From NCBI GenBank assembly GCA_033063855.1, contig CP093830.1:3224854-3288853 (forward strand): 64,000 bases of DNA. The letters run 5' to 3'. Under the pieces are notes generated by a model that searched no databases, was not told the origin of the DNA, and worked only from the letters and a program-made list of their open reading frames with translations. Shown piece after piece: positions 12,801-25,848 of the stretch. This DNA comes from Smittia aterrima. Its lineage: Eukaryota > Arthropoda > Insecta > Diptera > Chironomidae. The position numbers and the translations under genes are program-made. How positions within the stretch are numbered: the stretch's first letter is position 1; each line of letters starts with the position of its first letter.

Positions 12801-15800
12801 CAAAAATCATTTATCCTGCAATATTGCGAGGGTTGAGCATCTCGCAAATGGAATTGAAGCTTTTCGCGCAAAGCATTTCAATTTAATTTTCCGTTGAGAT
12901 ATCTCGTTACATAATAAAATTTATATTCGCTTGTGCGACACGAGAAGAAAGAAGGATTCGTCGAGCGCAGTTTCCTTTTTTTTTTCGTTCATTGTCGACG
13001 AAACCAATTTGCAAATTCAACTTATTAGAGAAAAGTTTCCCCAAAAGCTCTCGGCTTCTCTCATGCGTAATGGAAAAAAGAGAAAATAATGATGAATGAA
13101 AAGCGGCCTCGTTGAATTTCACATTCACGTTCAAGGCTTTTCAAGACAAACACAAAGCGAAGGCTCCGCTCGCATGAGAAATTTCGTTCGACGACCTGCG
13201 GTGCGAGTTTCGCTTGATGTTTGTTCTGGCGTAAAAAAAATATGATAAATACACTTTCGGCTTTTCAAATGAGACATTTTAACTTTTTACGATCGCGATG
13301 CTATCTCAATTTTACTACGCAATGAAAGATTCATACATTTAGACTTCGAGAGATCATTGCTTCGTGGCACAAAAGAATTTTCTCATAAATTCTCATAGAA
13401 GCTGATTAAATTAAAGCTTTTTTTACCTTCTCATAAAGCTCAAAATTTCTAGCGAACGTTTTACTCGAGTCATAAGTCATTTTATTCTATTTCGAAAAGG
13501 AAAAAATATGTTCACAACTTTCATCTTAGTGAAACAACAAAATCAGCGCCAGGTTGCTACAGAAACTTTTGTTTACTCGTTGAGCTTCTTCCCGAAAACA
13601 CATTTCAAGTTGCTTACCTAAGATTACATGTGTTTCCTCTTAGTCCAACGAAACGATGCTTAATTACGTAAAGATTGCGTTCCGACCTCATTTTGTTGGA
13701 CAGTCTTGTTGAAAAGTTTGGTAAAGTTGAAGCAAACACGTTAAGAACTTCTCTCGAAGAGACTCAAAACTTCCGTCAGGCGATAAGAAGAAATTTCTCT
13801 TCAGTTTTCTTTCTTTCGATGTTAAATATTAATTTCGCGAAACGCCCGAACGAAAACAGAAAGTTTTTCTAGGAGAGTCAAAGAAAATGCAGACATTTTT
13901 ATAATCTGAAAATATGTGGAACAACGAGGAGGCGAGATATCGATTCTTTGAATATTTCTCGACGAGCCGAATGCGAAAAACATTTTTTCTCTGGAATTTT
14001 CATTCGCTTTGTGCAAAATGTCCGGACATGATTTTTTATGAGCTTTATCTTACCAGATATTCAATGCGAGAAACAATTTAATCATAGGCTAATGCCACAC
14101 GTTCAACTTGAAGCTTGTACGTTAACAGAAGTCGTCGGATCTGTTGGACAATGATGAATCACATTGAGATTTGTTCTGGCATTTGAGACGATAGGGATTA
14201 TTCGGAATGGGAGGACAAAATGAGAATCACGTAGATTGAGATTATGCAAATGAGTTCTTACAATTCTCGCCTTCGACTCGAAGCGGATATAATCTAAGCA
14301 ATTATAAGCACATTAACGCTTTTGTTAGCATGCAAATAAAAGCGGGGCCAACAAAAATTAGAAGAAGACGAAGAGAATGATTCGGAAATGAAAACAGGAC
14401 TATTATCAACTAAAACAATTTTAAATGTGTCCAAACACGCCTGTCTTACCGCTCATCCTCTTCTTAATTATTGTTGTTTTCACACCGACAGCAAACACAA
14501 ATTGCAAAGCAACAAATAAACGCTCAAAGGCGCTTCGTCTCCTTAAGGTTTGTTTCGGATGAAAAGTCTTTGTTTCATTTGCGCTTGACTAGAAGACAAT
14601 TACAAAGAAATAAGGAGAGCGAGGGTGACACAAAAAAAATTGAGAATTGAAGCTTTTCGTTTGAACTTAACGAGAAGGGCTTTCATTTGTTTATAAGTAA
14701 TTTAGAGAGAAGTCTCAGAAACCTTTCGTTCTCATAAAAAATTCCTCTTAAAACTTTGTTATCGCAGTTTCTATTCATTAAAGACGACGACTGACAAAGA
14801 AAAGCTCTTTCATCTTGAAGAAGAAATGCTTTTTGCTGCGAGGAGAGAAGGAAAAGTTTTCCTCATCCTTTCACGTCCTAATTTTTGTGTGATAGTGCAC
14901 CATAATTCTTGTTCTTATGATTTAAGCACTCGTTTTAAGCTTCGAACAAAAAATGAATCGAGAGACACGTTCTCTCGTTGAAACATAAAAAAATTCTCTG
15001 TCTTCCCGTTTATCATCAAAAGTTTCAAGGAAAGTTGTTTCCTTCGATGCTCAAACAAATTTCTTTAGGATCAAGTTTCTCCTCCCCTCTCTTTCTCTCG
15101 AAGTCACTCGGCCTCATAAAGCTTTTACGATTCTTCTGGAACTTTTTTTTTCCCGTTGTGTCATCCTGCGAAGTCAAGAGCGCGATAATTTTAACATAAC
15201 AAACAATGAAGATCTTCATTAAAGTTAAAGCCGCCCGACGACAGCTTTTAAACGTGATTGCGGATGATGGGACTATTTTCGCTATAACAATTTTGATTTT
15301 CATGACAATAAGCAACATCAACAATAGCGAGCAAGACGGCGAGCGACAAAAGAATTTATTACGGAATGGCATCATCATTGTTGATGTTATCAACACTACA
15401 GATCTTTTGTTTCGTGCTCTGCTAACTGATGATGAATAAGTATTATGACTATCACAATGTCAACGTAGCATAAATTTCAATCTCATTACCGACTTTTGCC
15501 CGTAAGTCCTCAGACCAGCTCTCGACGCTTGCCAGCAGATAACGAGACGCTTCCTTTTCTCCTTCTCTCGTCGATGGGAAAACTACAAGTTGTGCTTTCG
15601 GATTATACGAAACGACTAAGGGATGGTAAATTAAACGGAAGGAACGAGAAGCGTCGTTCATTGCAATGCAAATGACTCTTTCTCCTCTCATACAAAAATG
15701 AAAATCTCAATTCGCATTGCAAATGATGAAATGTTGTCGTTTTTTTGTTTGCGGCATAATGCATCGTTTCGAAATAAATTGAGATGAGGAGAAGGAAGCA

Positions 15801-18800
15801 GCATCATCTCCATTAAAAAGTTTGCGGATTGCGTCAAGCATACATGAGAAAGTTTTGTCAAAAGGACTAATCCGCCATCGAATGAAAGGCGAGTCCTTGA
15901 CGCTTTCACAAGGATTCTGAATATTTAATTTTTAATCTCTTTTTCCACCCGCTTTGTGCATCGAAGGCTGGTGCTGCTTTAGAAAATATCTCATCGTGTT
16001 AAGCAAAATGAGAACACGAAGAAATCTTTTCTAAAAGAGGAAGAACATTTTGCAATTTGAGTAGATGGACAGAGCAAGCTAAGTAAAAGCTTCTGCTCTT
16101 CATCTAGTGTGGATCTGATAGATTGAAGAGCCTTAATGGAGCTTTTCAGAATTCTTAAGTCAATAAAGAGTCTCATTCTCCTTTTGTTGCGTCCACACTG
16201 CTTTTCAGCTCATTCCGATTTTATCTTTCAATGTCGAAAACTTTTCCAATTTTCCTTTTTCCTCTCAATTTATATTTTTGTGTGAGCTTGTATATGAATT
16301 ACCTTTTCCATATTTAATCATTTCAGACTGCACATTTAACGTAGAGATTATCAAAGGGCCACGAGGTTTGGGTCTGTCGGTATCAGGCGGAGTCGATTCA
16401 TCTGCTCCATATCCAGGACTTGTACGCATCAAGCGATTATTTCCGCATCAAGCAGCATGGGCAACAGGAAAGCTTCAGCCTGGAGATATTTTGCTCGAAG
16501 CCAATGGAATCATTTTATCTGGACTCACGAACAATGTATGTTGAAATCGAGACCATTGATTTAATTCATTATAATTGAGAATCAGCTCAAAGCGAAATGT
16601 AATTCGAGTCTCTTTGTGAAATTTTCGAAACATGAATTTTCTCGGAACTCAAATAAATTTTCATTCACACGAGCCGTGTGCTTTCAACAAAAAAAAAGCT
16701 TTAGTGCTGTGCTCGAGCATTGATACTTTTTCAATCATAAAAAACAACTTTGAAGCTAACACGACGATGTGACAACAAAACATAATCGTAAATAAATTCT
16801 CATCTCTTTATTCGCAGGAGGCTTTGGAAGTTTTGCGAACGATGGGAAATGTTGTGAGTTTACTGGTGTGTCGACCGCATGATGAAAATTTTCGTAAATT
16901 GTCACCACCAACTGCCGAACCGCCGATCCCACCCATGCGTTCATCGTTTAATTTCAAACATCAACAGTATATGACTCAGCTAGAATCGATTTTGCCACCT
17001 GGGGTAAGTTGCTTTCATTTTTTTTCTCTCTCTTCGCCACTCACAATTCTTGATGATGACAAATTTTTTATGCGAAACTGTTTTTTTCTTCTCGTCGTTT
17101 AGGAGTTTGAGATAACGCTGGTGAAACAGCAGGGATCGTTAGGTTTCACTCTTCAAAAAGAGGATGAGGCTGTGTTGGGACATTACGTGAGAGCACTCGT
17201 TCGCGAACCAGCAACCAGCGATGGACGGATCAGAGCGGGAGACAAAATACTCGCCGTTAATGACATTCAAATCACCAACATGACGCATGAACAAGCTGTG
17301 ATATTTTTACGTCAAGCGCCTGACATAGTGAAGCTTCGACTATTCCGCGATGATGGACAAATTTCACTTTCGGCGACGTCGCCTTCTGATTCAGACTACA
17401 AGTCATACGCTGGCACTAGTACATTGAGGCGCACAAAGTTGAATCTAAGACCGGAGGCAATCAATCTGCTCAGTGATCTAGCGAGCAAGAAGAACACTCA
17501 ATCATCGTCGGATGGCAATTCCGCTAATTCATCATTTCAGTCATCAACCAACACGACATCTTCGCCTCGTCGCCTTCGAAAAAACAACAAATGTTCAATC
17601 ACTAGCGCAGCAGATTCTGATACAAATAATCAAAGCGATTCGACCCTCAAGTCGAACGGATCCATCGGTAATCAAACGTATCTCATATCAGAGGGCACAA
17701 GCAGTGGAACAATGACTCCGTATTCTGACTCGTCAGCTGACACACAAACTGTCATTTCACAAACAAACCGGATGCAGTATTACGATCCCCATGAGCTCGT
17801 TCGCATTATACCGGATGACGACGATGGCGAAGGTTATTACGATAGCGACGAGTTGGAGCAGCTTGAGCACGATGGCGAATCCCCCGATCGCCTTAAACGA
17901 CCAGAGTCTTTGAACCTTGCAGCTCAAGGTGGATTAACGCCAGTGGCAACTCGTAAGCCTCTTTATCAATTCTCAATTGCAACTACCAATGCTTACGAGC
18001 TTAACAATTTAGACAATGCAGTTCTCGATGCTCCGACATCGTACAAAATGGGACTAGGAAGGAATGAAATGAATGATGAATGTGACGATGTTGCCAATAA
18101 TTTCACGAGTCTGCCATGTGAAACGCTTTTGCTGGCATGCAGGACTGAGCGTGACCTAAAGAGCTCACCGACCGATGAAACAGACTCATGTCTCTACGTG
18201 ACGAAGTTCAATAAGAAGCAGCCACTATACCAATCCGCTCAGGTGCAAATCAATCATAAACAGAATAACGACATCGCCGATGGGACGAGTGGCGAAATGA
18301 ATTTGCTCAAATGGAAGGGTGTCACAATGTCTCATGATGATGATGATAGATGTTCTGTTGTTTCGTCTTACGCGGGGACAGTCTCGCCGATGCCATCAAT
18401 CCAACGAATCTCGATTAGGAATGCTCAAAAGGACCTCAACCTCGACGAAATGGGCATCGAACGTAATGCTTATAATGTTCGTATCTTCCCATTGCCCTAA
18501 AGCTCGTCTCGTCGTCCTCTAATATTAATAACAAATATTCTCTCTTTCACTTGAATAGATAATTACTATCGAGATGAATCGTCGTTGGAGTTGTCGCTTG
18601 GGAATTCGTCTCGAGAGCCAGCCGGCACCAAATAATTCCTCGAAGTCAATTACAGTAATTAAGGAGATTTGTAAAGATACATTGGCCGAACGAGATGGTC
18701 GATTAGTGTCAGGTGATCGGGTTTTAATGGTGAGTCCAATCAATCGTTAAGCGCAATGCAATCAGACTAATTCAATTATCATCCCCAGATAAACGATGAG

Positions 18801-18896
18801 ATTGTCGATGATCGAAGTACACAAGAAATCATTGAGACGATGCGCATAATTCGTGGTCCCCTCTGCATCACCGTAGCTAGGAAAATTGACTCATAA
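897..18896 (+). CDS. Multi-PDZ scaffold protein, three PDZ domains (big bang / PTPN13-PDZ-like)
   Basis: Eleven coding exons join in phase: 897-1602, 8603-8748, 9943-10276, 10501-10824, 11213-11458, 12428-12727, 16327-16535, 16818-17003, 17103-18476, 18559-18729, 18789-18896, giving about 1367 aa. The N-terminal half is disordered: Ser/Arg-rich in exon 1, with Asn and Gln runs in exons 4 and 5. PDZ1 (aa ~688-780) has the loop PRGLGLSVSGG. PDZ2 (aa ~818-905) has GSLGFTLQKE and DGRIRAGDKILAVND. PDZ3 (aa ~1276-1366) has DGRLVSGDRVLMIND and ends the protein. PDZ2 resembles the fifth PDZ of vertebrate PTPN13; in flies the closest match I would expect is Big bang, a septate-junction and gut epithelial scaffold, but that identity is from memory. 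No phosphatase or FERM domain is seen. Uncertain points are the start of exon 3 (a phase-0 alternative acceptor at 10141 would remove a hydrophobic stretch) and the weak donor at 18477. Confidence 0.85.
1603..8602 (+). other. 7-kb first intron of the PDZ gene
   Basis: The intron runs from a strong donor (TTCAG/GTGAGA at 1602/1603) to a strong acceptor (CTTTTCAG at 8602). It holds no open frame that reads like a protein. It is far longer than the other introns of the gene (about 60 bp to 3.6 kb), which suggests regulatory content. A probable alternative 5' exon lies near its 5' end (next entry). Confidence 0.6.
1850..2984 (+). promoter_or_regulatory. Probable alternative promoter and non-coding first exon
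   Basis: This stretch reads like a 5' UTR: GTG/AAG-rich, with no long frame, ending in a consensus splice donor (AAAT/GTAAGTGG at 2984/2985). If spliced to the exon at 8603 it would give transcripts lacking the N-terminal exon. The 5' boundary is a guess. No cDNA evidence is available to me. Confidence 0.4.
11330..11352 (+). repeat. CAG/CAA glutamine tract in exon 5
   Basis: A mixed CAG/CAA run encodes six consecutive glutamines within a Gln-rich part of the PDZ protein. Codon interruption would be expected to limit slippage. Such tracts are common in insect regulatory and scaffold proteins. Confidence 0.7.
12728..16326 (+). other. 3.6-kb intron before the PDZ-coding exons
   Basis: The intron runs from donor GAAG/GTGAGC at 12727/12728 to acceptor ATTTCAG at 16326. 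No convincing exon is seen inside it. It separates the disordered N-terminal region from the exons that encode PDZ1 onward. A separate short PDZ-only transcript starting here is possible but unsupported. Confidence 0.5.
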
Positions 18897-20165
18897 TCCA
18901 CCCGCTCCCCCCGCCTCTCTTTATCAAACTGCACTACAGCACTCATCCACCGTTAAAGTCTGATAATCAACCAAAGACACAATGAACAATTCTTCCGTTC
19001 GATTTGATGATTTATGAAGCTTTCAATCATCGAATGAGGAGAGAAAAATCTTACGAACAAGAAATCTATTAAAAAATTTATGTGTTGGCGCAAATTTGCT
19101 CTAGACGAGAAGGCTCTGCTCTCGTTCTTTGCGTTATTTTAGAAAATGATTGGCAATTTCAGTGTGAGGCAAGATTTATCGATCATCATTTGTCTATTCG
19201 AGGAGAAAATCCCGGAAGAAAACTTTTCCCTTTTGTCCGAAAAGAAAATCTCGCCAAGCGTCGAAGTTGACTCCTAAGAAGAAAAAAAAAATATTATTGA
19301 TGATTTTAATGGGAATGTGATAAAAGATTTTTTTCGTCGATATTAAATTTTGTTACTATTTTTAAACGCGATCGTCTTGTTATTAGAGTGCGGAGGCCTC
19401 TCCATCGTAGTCGTCGTCGGCTTCTGAAAAAAGACGAAGCGAGGAAACAATATCTTGCCATAAGCTTTTTTCTTTTTCCTCTCCTCGTCGATGAGCGGAA
19501 CATGAAATTCCATTCCAATTTATTGAATTTGCTTCGATTTTCCTTCCCTCTTTTTTTCCTCCAAATTGATTTTCCTTCTTTCTCCTCTTTTTGGCTTTTT
19601 GGGAAACTTAATTTATCGAAATTGTATATTTTCCTCGATTCTTAGTTTTATCTGTTCCAGTTCCTTTTCTCTCTTTTTCTCTCTCTTTCGCTAAACGTTG
19701 AAGATAATATAAGATTCGTATCGTTTTACGATGGCAATATCGATGGAACTTCAGTTGGCAGAGTAAGAGAGAGAGAGAGAAAGTGAGGGACGAATGGGGA
19801 GAAAAAGAAAAATATGTTTTTATCGTGCTTCGTCTTAGAACGCGGAACAGGTCGTTATCATTAAATCAAATGTAAGCAAAAGAATGTTTGTTGGAAAATC
19901 CTGCCCTCCAGAGCTTTAGATAAAATTTATTTTCAAAGATCGATTAAGGCTTGCGAGAAATGTCTAACTGTTAAGTAGCAAAGTTTAAGTGAAAAACAAG
20001 ATTTATTAATCGGAATCGAGCAAAAGGGAGCTGAGCAGAAACTTCATGTTTTTCTGTCATCGCCGGAAGCAATTTAAAAACACACAACCAACCAAATACA
20101 CAATTGTAATTAAACGAACAAATTAAGACAAGAAAATTTAGCAAAATAAAGAAAATTTTTATTAT
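18897..20165 (+). other. 3' UTR of the PDZ gene
   Basis: After the TAA at 18894-18896 there is about 1.25 kb without coding signal, ending near an AATAAA at 20145-20150 followed by a T-rich stretch. The 3' end is inferred from that signal. Confidence 0.5.
20145..20150 (+). terminator. Poly(A) signal, PDZ gene
   Basis: A canonical AATAAA is followed within 30 bases by T-rich sequence. It is the best candidate downstream of the PDZ gene stop, but other AT-rich hexamers nearby could also serve. Confidence 0.45.
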
Positions 20166-23100
20166 AAAAAAGATTAAATGAGTTTATCATCTTTCTTTCT
20201 TTACCCACATCACTCGCTCGCTAATTCAATTGTGACCCAATTAAAAGTCCTCGGAGCCATTAAGCAAAAGTTATATTCATCCCTCGCCTTTCAAGACAAG
20301 GCAGCGATATTTAAATTTTGTTTTATTTTATTTTTTATGTGACACGACACCGATTCCTTTTTCTTCTGATGCCACGAAAAATTAAGAAAGTTTCACATTA
20401 ATTACGTAATTAAATGCGGTTCGAGAGTTTTTTTGGTGCCGCTGCTGCTCTTCCCGCACGCAGACGATGGGAAGAAAAGATTTTCAGCATGAGGGGATCT
20501 CTTAAACGAGAGGAAGGAAAGCGAAAAGAAACTTTGTTACAGGACGGAAGAATTCAGAATGAAAAATCGATGATTCCTGTGCAGTGTGGTTGACGTGAAA
20601 ACCGAAGAGCAACAAAATTTCATTACAACACTCATCGAGATTAACCACACTGCTTCTCATATAGTCGAATGGGTAAACGTTAGAACTTTCAGCTGTTCTT
20701 TTTCATTAGTTTAATTAAATTCCACTTCAAAACATTTTCATCTTTGCCTTCAACGATCCATGATTTCTTCATCTCCATCTCCTTCGTTTTCGAGAAACGC
20801 CAAAAATTACCTTTCGTGTTAATTAATTTTTTTCGGAGAATTTACGAATCTTAAATTGAAACAACGCTCGCTTAGATCGGAGCGACAAGAAGGGGAGATG
20901 ATAGAACCCTTTCGGACCGAGTCGAACAATCTCTTGCGGGCAAATTTTGCTGTCCGAACAATTTAAAAGAAAAGTTTCGATCAACTCCTTTTCATATTTA
21001 GCGCGTCAAGAAATTTTGACGTTGATTAAAGATGAAGGGAACTTTTATTTCGGGACTTTTATACGAGGAAGATAAAATTGAATTAAAGAAAGTTTAGAAA
21101 TAATGAGAAATTGAGCAAACTTGCTTAGTAATTAAATTTGATATAAAAGTCACTGAGAGCTTTATAAGTTCTAAAATCGTTTAAAATTGCCATAAAAATC
21201 CCTTCAATAAATTTAATTCAAGTACAAATTGCTGTATTTATTGCTTTTCTTACGTCTCAGCAGTTCCGCGTTAATGACTTGGTTAATCTAATCAAGACTC
21301 TGCTTCGATGAACATCAAAAAGAAGAAATGTGCGAGTCATAATCCAATAGATTCAAGCTTTAATTTTCTGCTTCCACTCTCAGACTCTTTCTCACCTTCC
21401 AATCGAATCTAAGACATTGCCTTCTCAATTTCCTTTCGATTCAAGCTAAGACTAGCAAAATATGGAATATTAAAGTTGTGCTCAGCATGCTTAATCGGCT
21501 GAGATAGAAGGAACCAGGCAGGAGAATCTAAAATGCTCGAAGTTTTGCAAAGGAATAATCATAAATTGGATTTTAAGTACATTATTCTGTGTGATTTTTC
21601 TATCGATTTCGTATCTGGCATGGAAATTATTTTTGTCCTCGTCTCTTTATTGTTTTCTCCGTCTTCCTCGAAACGGGCAAAGCGTCGTACGTGAGCGATG
21701 TCACAATGACTTTGAGGATCTTAAAAGCTTCCGTAAAGAGCTTTTACTTACTTTTATCAATCAGAAGTAAAAAGAAGAAGATTGAGACGTGACACAACGA
21801 CTGTACAAGGTCCAATCGACAGCCGAACAAAAAAGCTGTTAGAATAAATTTCAGGAAGCATTAAAATTATTGCTTTTGCAGAGTTTATCCAATAAGCTTT
21901 CTACAGAAAATGAAAAAAAAAATTAAAACAATTTTCTCTGATTTCTCTCAAAAAGTGTTTGTTTTACAATTGAAGCGAAAGCAAAAGCTCCACACACAGA
22001 ACTTTCTAATCGTTTAAATATTTGATGCAAACAGAATTAAGAGCACAAATAACAAACTCGAATCATTTGGCTTTATCGATTTAGCGGTCTGACTGAGATT
22101 TGCAAGCTTGCGGTGATAGTTTGCTGAGTCTCATTCAATGCGAAAGCTCATCGTTAATTTGACAAAACAATTCTATTTTATTTCAACGAGTTGCGATATT
22201 CCTTTCGATTTCAATTCTCAATTGATATTTGCACATCGCTCGCTTGGGACTTTGATAAGAACGAACGTTTTATGATTTATTAAACGCTCTTAACGATATA
22301 TTTCACTTCAGGCTGAGGCGGGCACAGAGGGGAACAAAAACATGACAAACTTTTCATCCCTGACTGAGATGGATGAAGAAGACGCGCGCTTGACATCGAA
22401 TTCGGCTTTTCCCAAAACTCGCTTTCAGCGTCATTAGCTTCCTTCGCAATTTCTCTACGACGTTACGACAATTTCCTGTTGCCGTCTTCATCAATTTTCA
22501 CCCGCTTCCTCTTCTACCAACTGTCAATATATCTACGCCTTGGGGGAGATCGAGACGTAAGCAAACGCTGAATAAAAAACTGAACATTATTTCATAATTT
22601 GAAATTCTCTCTGGGAATTAATTCCGCCCTCGAGATAACTTCTTTCTGTCATGGAAATTTGTGAGCTTTTAAAATCAATATTTGCCATCGTAGTCACATA
22701 GGACGAACGAGAATCGAATGCATCGTAGCATTAAAGTTTAAAGCAAACTTTTTCCTCTCTCATGCTTGATGTGACAAATAACACGATAATTTGCATCTGG
22801 AAAGCCAGTCGAGTCTAATAAATTTTGCATCTCGTTGACCTCATTCGCATGAGTTTGTCTCCACATCGGCTGTGTTTCGCAAAAAGTGTTCAAAGACTCA
22901 ATAGGAGTGATTAATTTGGGAAAGCTCACGCTCAAACAACGCCTTCAACAGACACGCGATCCCACTTCAACTCAAAGTTTGACAAGTCATTCAACATCTC
23001 TACGATTGTAAATAACGTTTACGAGTCTTCATGACGGGAAACCCTTTAGGGACTCATCTAAACGCAGGCAAAAAAAGTTCAAGAGGTAAACAATGAAGCG

Positions 23101-25799
23101 AAAACGAAAAACTCGAATAAAAACTTTTTTCCAAGTTAAATGTGGAAATAATTTTCGTCTTGCCGAGGGAACTTTAAATTCAATTATAAATTTATGCTTC
23201 TTCTTCATTGAAGAATCTTCAAGGATTCCATGCTCGCTCGCGAAGAAGACACACATCAGTTCATCAACTGACAATAGTAAAATTCCGTTTCATTCGTTTC
23301 AACCGACATGTTCAGAGCGAAAAAGCTGAGAGGGATTTTTATTCGAAGGAAGGAACTCTTTTGTCTATTTCGAAATTGAATCATTGAAGTGAATAAACTG
23401 GAAAATTTGGATCAAAAGGGAAAAGCCCTTCATTTGAATTTGACAAAGTGTAATTGTGTTATCTCTTTTTCTATTCACAATCGCGCTAGAAATCGCATCG
23501 CAAAACTTTTCTCACTTCCTTCTTCATTCAGTAGAGGGATAGAAGGAAGATTTTTCCCGCAAAGTTATCGAGTGGAACATCTTTTCGCATTCATGATTTT
23601 CTATGAGACGCTCCAAATAAAAAGGAAAAACAAACTTTTTGTCGCGAAATGAATTTCCTTTTTCTCTTTTACAGCCACGAAGTGCTATTTTGAATGAAGG
23701 CGAGAGGGTGTCGCTGCTGTCTAGAAAGCAAATTACTTTGATCTTTCTTCTCGTTGTGTTACATTGATTCGTTATTGACAGCAATCTCCACTCGAGGGTA
23801 AGAAGAGAGAACGAGGGAGAGATATCGATCTCTGTTGTACGTCAATCAACTGATTTAATCAGAACGATATGCTTGTAAATTATGCTAAGCAAACAAAGCA
23901 ATGAGCCACCGCAATCTTAGTATGAGCACAATGATTAATCTCCTGGGTGTTTAAACAACAATTTAGTGCTTCACAAGACAGACAGAGAAGTTTGTTTGCT
24001 GCAAATTTGCATAACAACACCGATGACATGTCGTAACGTTTGCTGATTCGCTTCCTCGACATCAAGAAGGCAAATTTGAGAGACGTCCTTGAATCTGTTT
24101 TGTAGCGTTGAATTGCATAGAAAAAATTGTAAAGATTAATCAAACTTATTGTCAACCTGGCGCCAACGTCGCTCGAGATTTCAATGAACCAACAGATTTT
24201 TTTTTCGGGTTGGGTGAAATCAAGCGTTTCATTACAAGAAAATTGAGATTTTTAATTTTAAAAGTTCAAGAAAAATTCTAAATTTGATTCGGAAAATGAT
24301 CTTTTTTTAGGTTTTAAGGGCTAAAGAGTAATTTCGAGTTTTCAAGAGGCTTTTGAAATTTGATACTTTTGCTCCAGTTAGCGAAGTTTATAATTTAATT
24401 TTCTGATGAGAGCGTGTGCTTCCTCCCGTGTCTCATAATCAACTGAGTAGCGAAACTTGGTACTAGAAGTATCTTCCATTCAAAAAGCTTTCCAGGAGAG
24501 TCGAGAGCTTTCCACGAAAGAAAGTTTATCAGACACGTTCGTTCATTTCTTGCACTAGCAACCAAACGTTTCAGCATCATATTTGTAAACAAGTTACGAG
24601 ATCGACGCAATAAACGATAAATCGTAGGTTCGTTGAGCCGGACAATCCTTCATTTCGACCCTTTCTTAACTCTACAACAAATGTATGCGGAAAAGTATCT
24701 CATTGCTTCAAATTATTATTTATCGATTTCCAGAACAGAACGAGGCATCTCAATGGTACACGTTTATAGGATCGGAGGCGAGCATAATAATTTAGAAGGG
24801 GTTTAGACGAGCGAACCACTTGTTATTATTCCGGTTGAACCCACATCAAAACAGTTTTTATTCCTTTCAATCTTCACCGTCTTTTACTGCCTTGCAAACC
24901 TTTTTTCTCCTTTCTTCATGAAAAAATCAAGCGCGCTTTTCACAAGAGGAGAACAGAAATATCTTCATGCCACGTATTCATGCTGATTTTACATAAAATA
25001 TGCGACTCGAGGCAATTTGCCGTTTGATTTATTCGAGTGTCTGAGTTAAAATGCGGTGTGACTTAAAATTATTGTACGAAGGCGACGAGTTGGAGTCACT
25101 GAGCCTTTAAATGGAAAATTGATGAAGGTCGTGTAGACTAAAAGGGAAATTTTATTGAATCTTTTATTCCTTCAGTTTAAAAATCATAATTTATATCATT
25201 GTGTGATATATTTTAAATCTGATAACGAAAACGTCAAAATTCAAAAATTTAGAGCAAGAAGTTTCAAAATCACTGACTTTGGCTTGTATTTCTTTCTGTT
25301 TCAAGCTGTTGTGGCCTATGAAGATCAGTATTCTGGTAAACTTTAGCTTGATGTAAAAAACAAATTTGTTGGGTTTTGAGCAAGAGTTGTCAATATGGAG
25401 CTTTCGGATTATCGAGTTTTGAAATCGAAAAACCAAACACTTTTAAGTCAGGTGCCTGAAAATAGATGGCTGTTCATATATTTTCCGATATTTACAAAAA
25501 CATCAATTAAAGCAATTAACTCGGTGTTGAAAAGTTTAATTAGGCTTAGATTGATAATAAAAAATGGAAGGATACAGCTCACATCCATTAAATTGCATTA
25601 AATTCGAAAGCCGTTAAATTCAAATCTAACGAAAGTTCTCTGCCATCTAGTGAGTCCGGCCGTCATTAGAAAGCTCATTTTGATGCCTTTTTGGCCGTTA
25701 AATAACGCGCGAAGCGTTACTATTTACTTCTAATAAGTTCTTCTTTTTGCTTGAACGATCTAAGCTTTTAAATCGCGCTTTCATTTCAATTGAAGTCAT
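20166..25799. other. Gene-free interval, ~5.6 kb
   Basis: The interval lies between the + strand PDZ gene and the convergent - strand ceramidase gene. Open frames here are short, lack domain signatures and overlap one another on both strands. I see no transposon ends or RNA gene. An 11-bp perfect inverted repeat at 20581-20591 and 20643-20653 is the only structure that stood out. Confidence 0.5.
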
Positions 25800-25805
25800 T
25801 TTATT
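25800..25805 (-). terminator. Poly(A) signal, neutral ceramidase
   Basis: TTTATT on the + strand is AATAAA on the gene strand, 44 bases beyond the ceramidase stop codon. The short spacing is typical of compact insect 3' UTRs. Confidence 0.55.
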
Positions 25806-25848
25806 TTTGGCATTTTCCAGTCAAAAAGCATTGGCACAAAATTAAAAT

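Noticed and set aside
25155..25601. Two short + strand frames just beyond the ceramidase 3' end
   Set aside because: AT-driven composition, no domain and no splice structure linking them.
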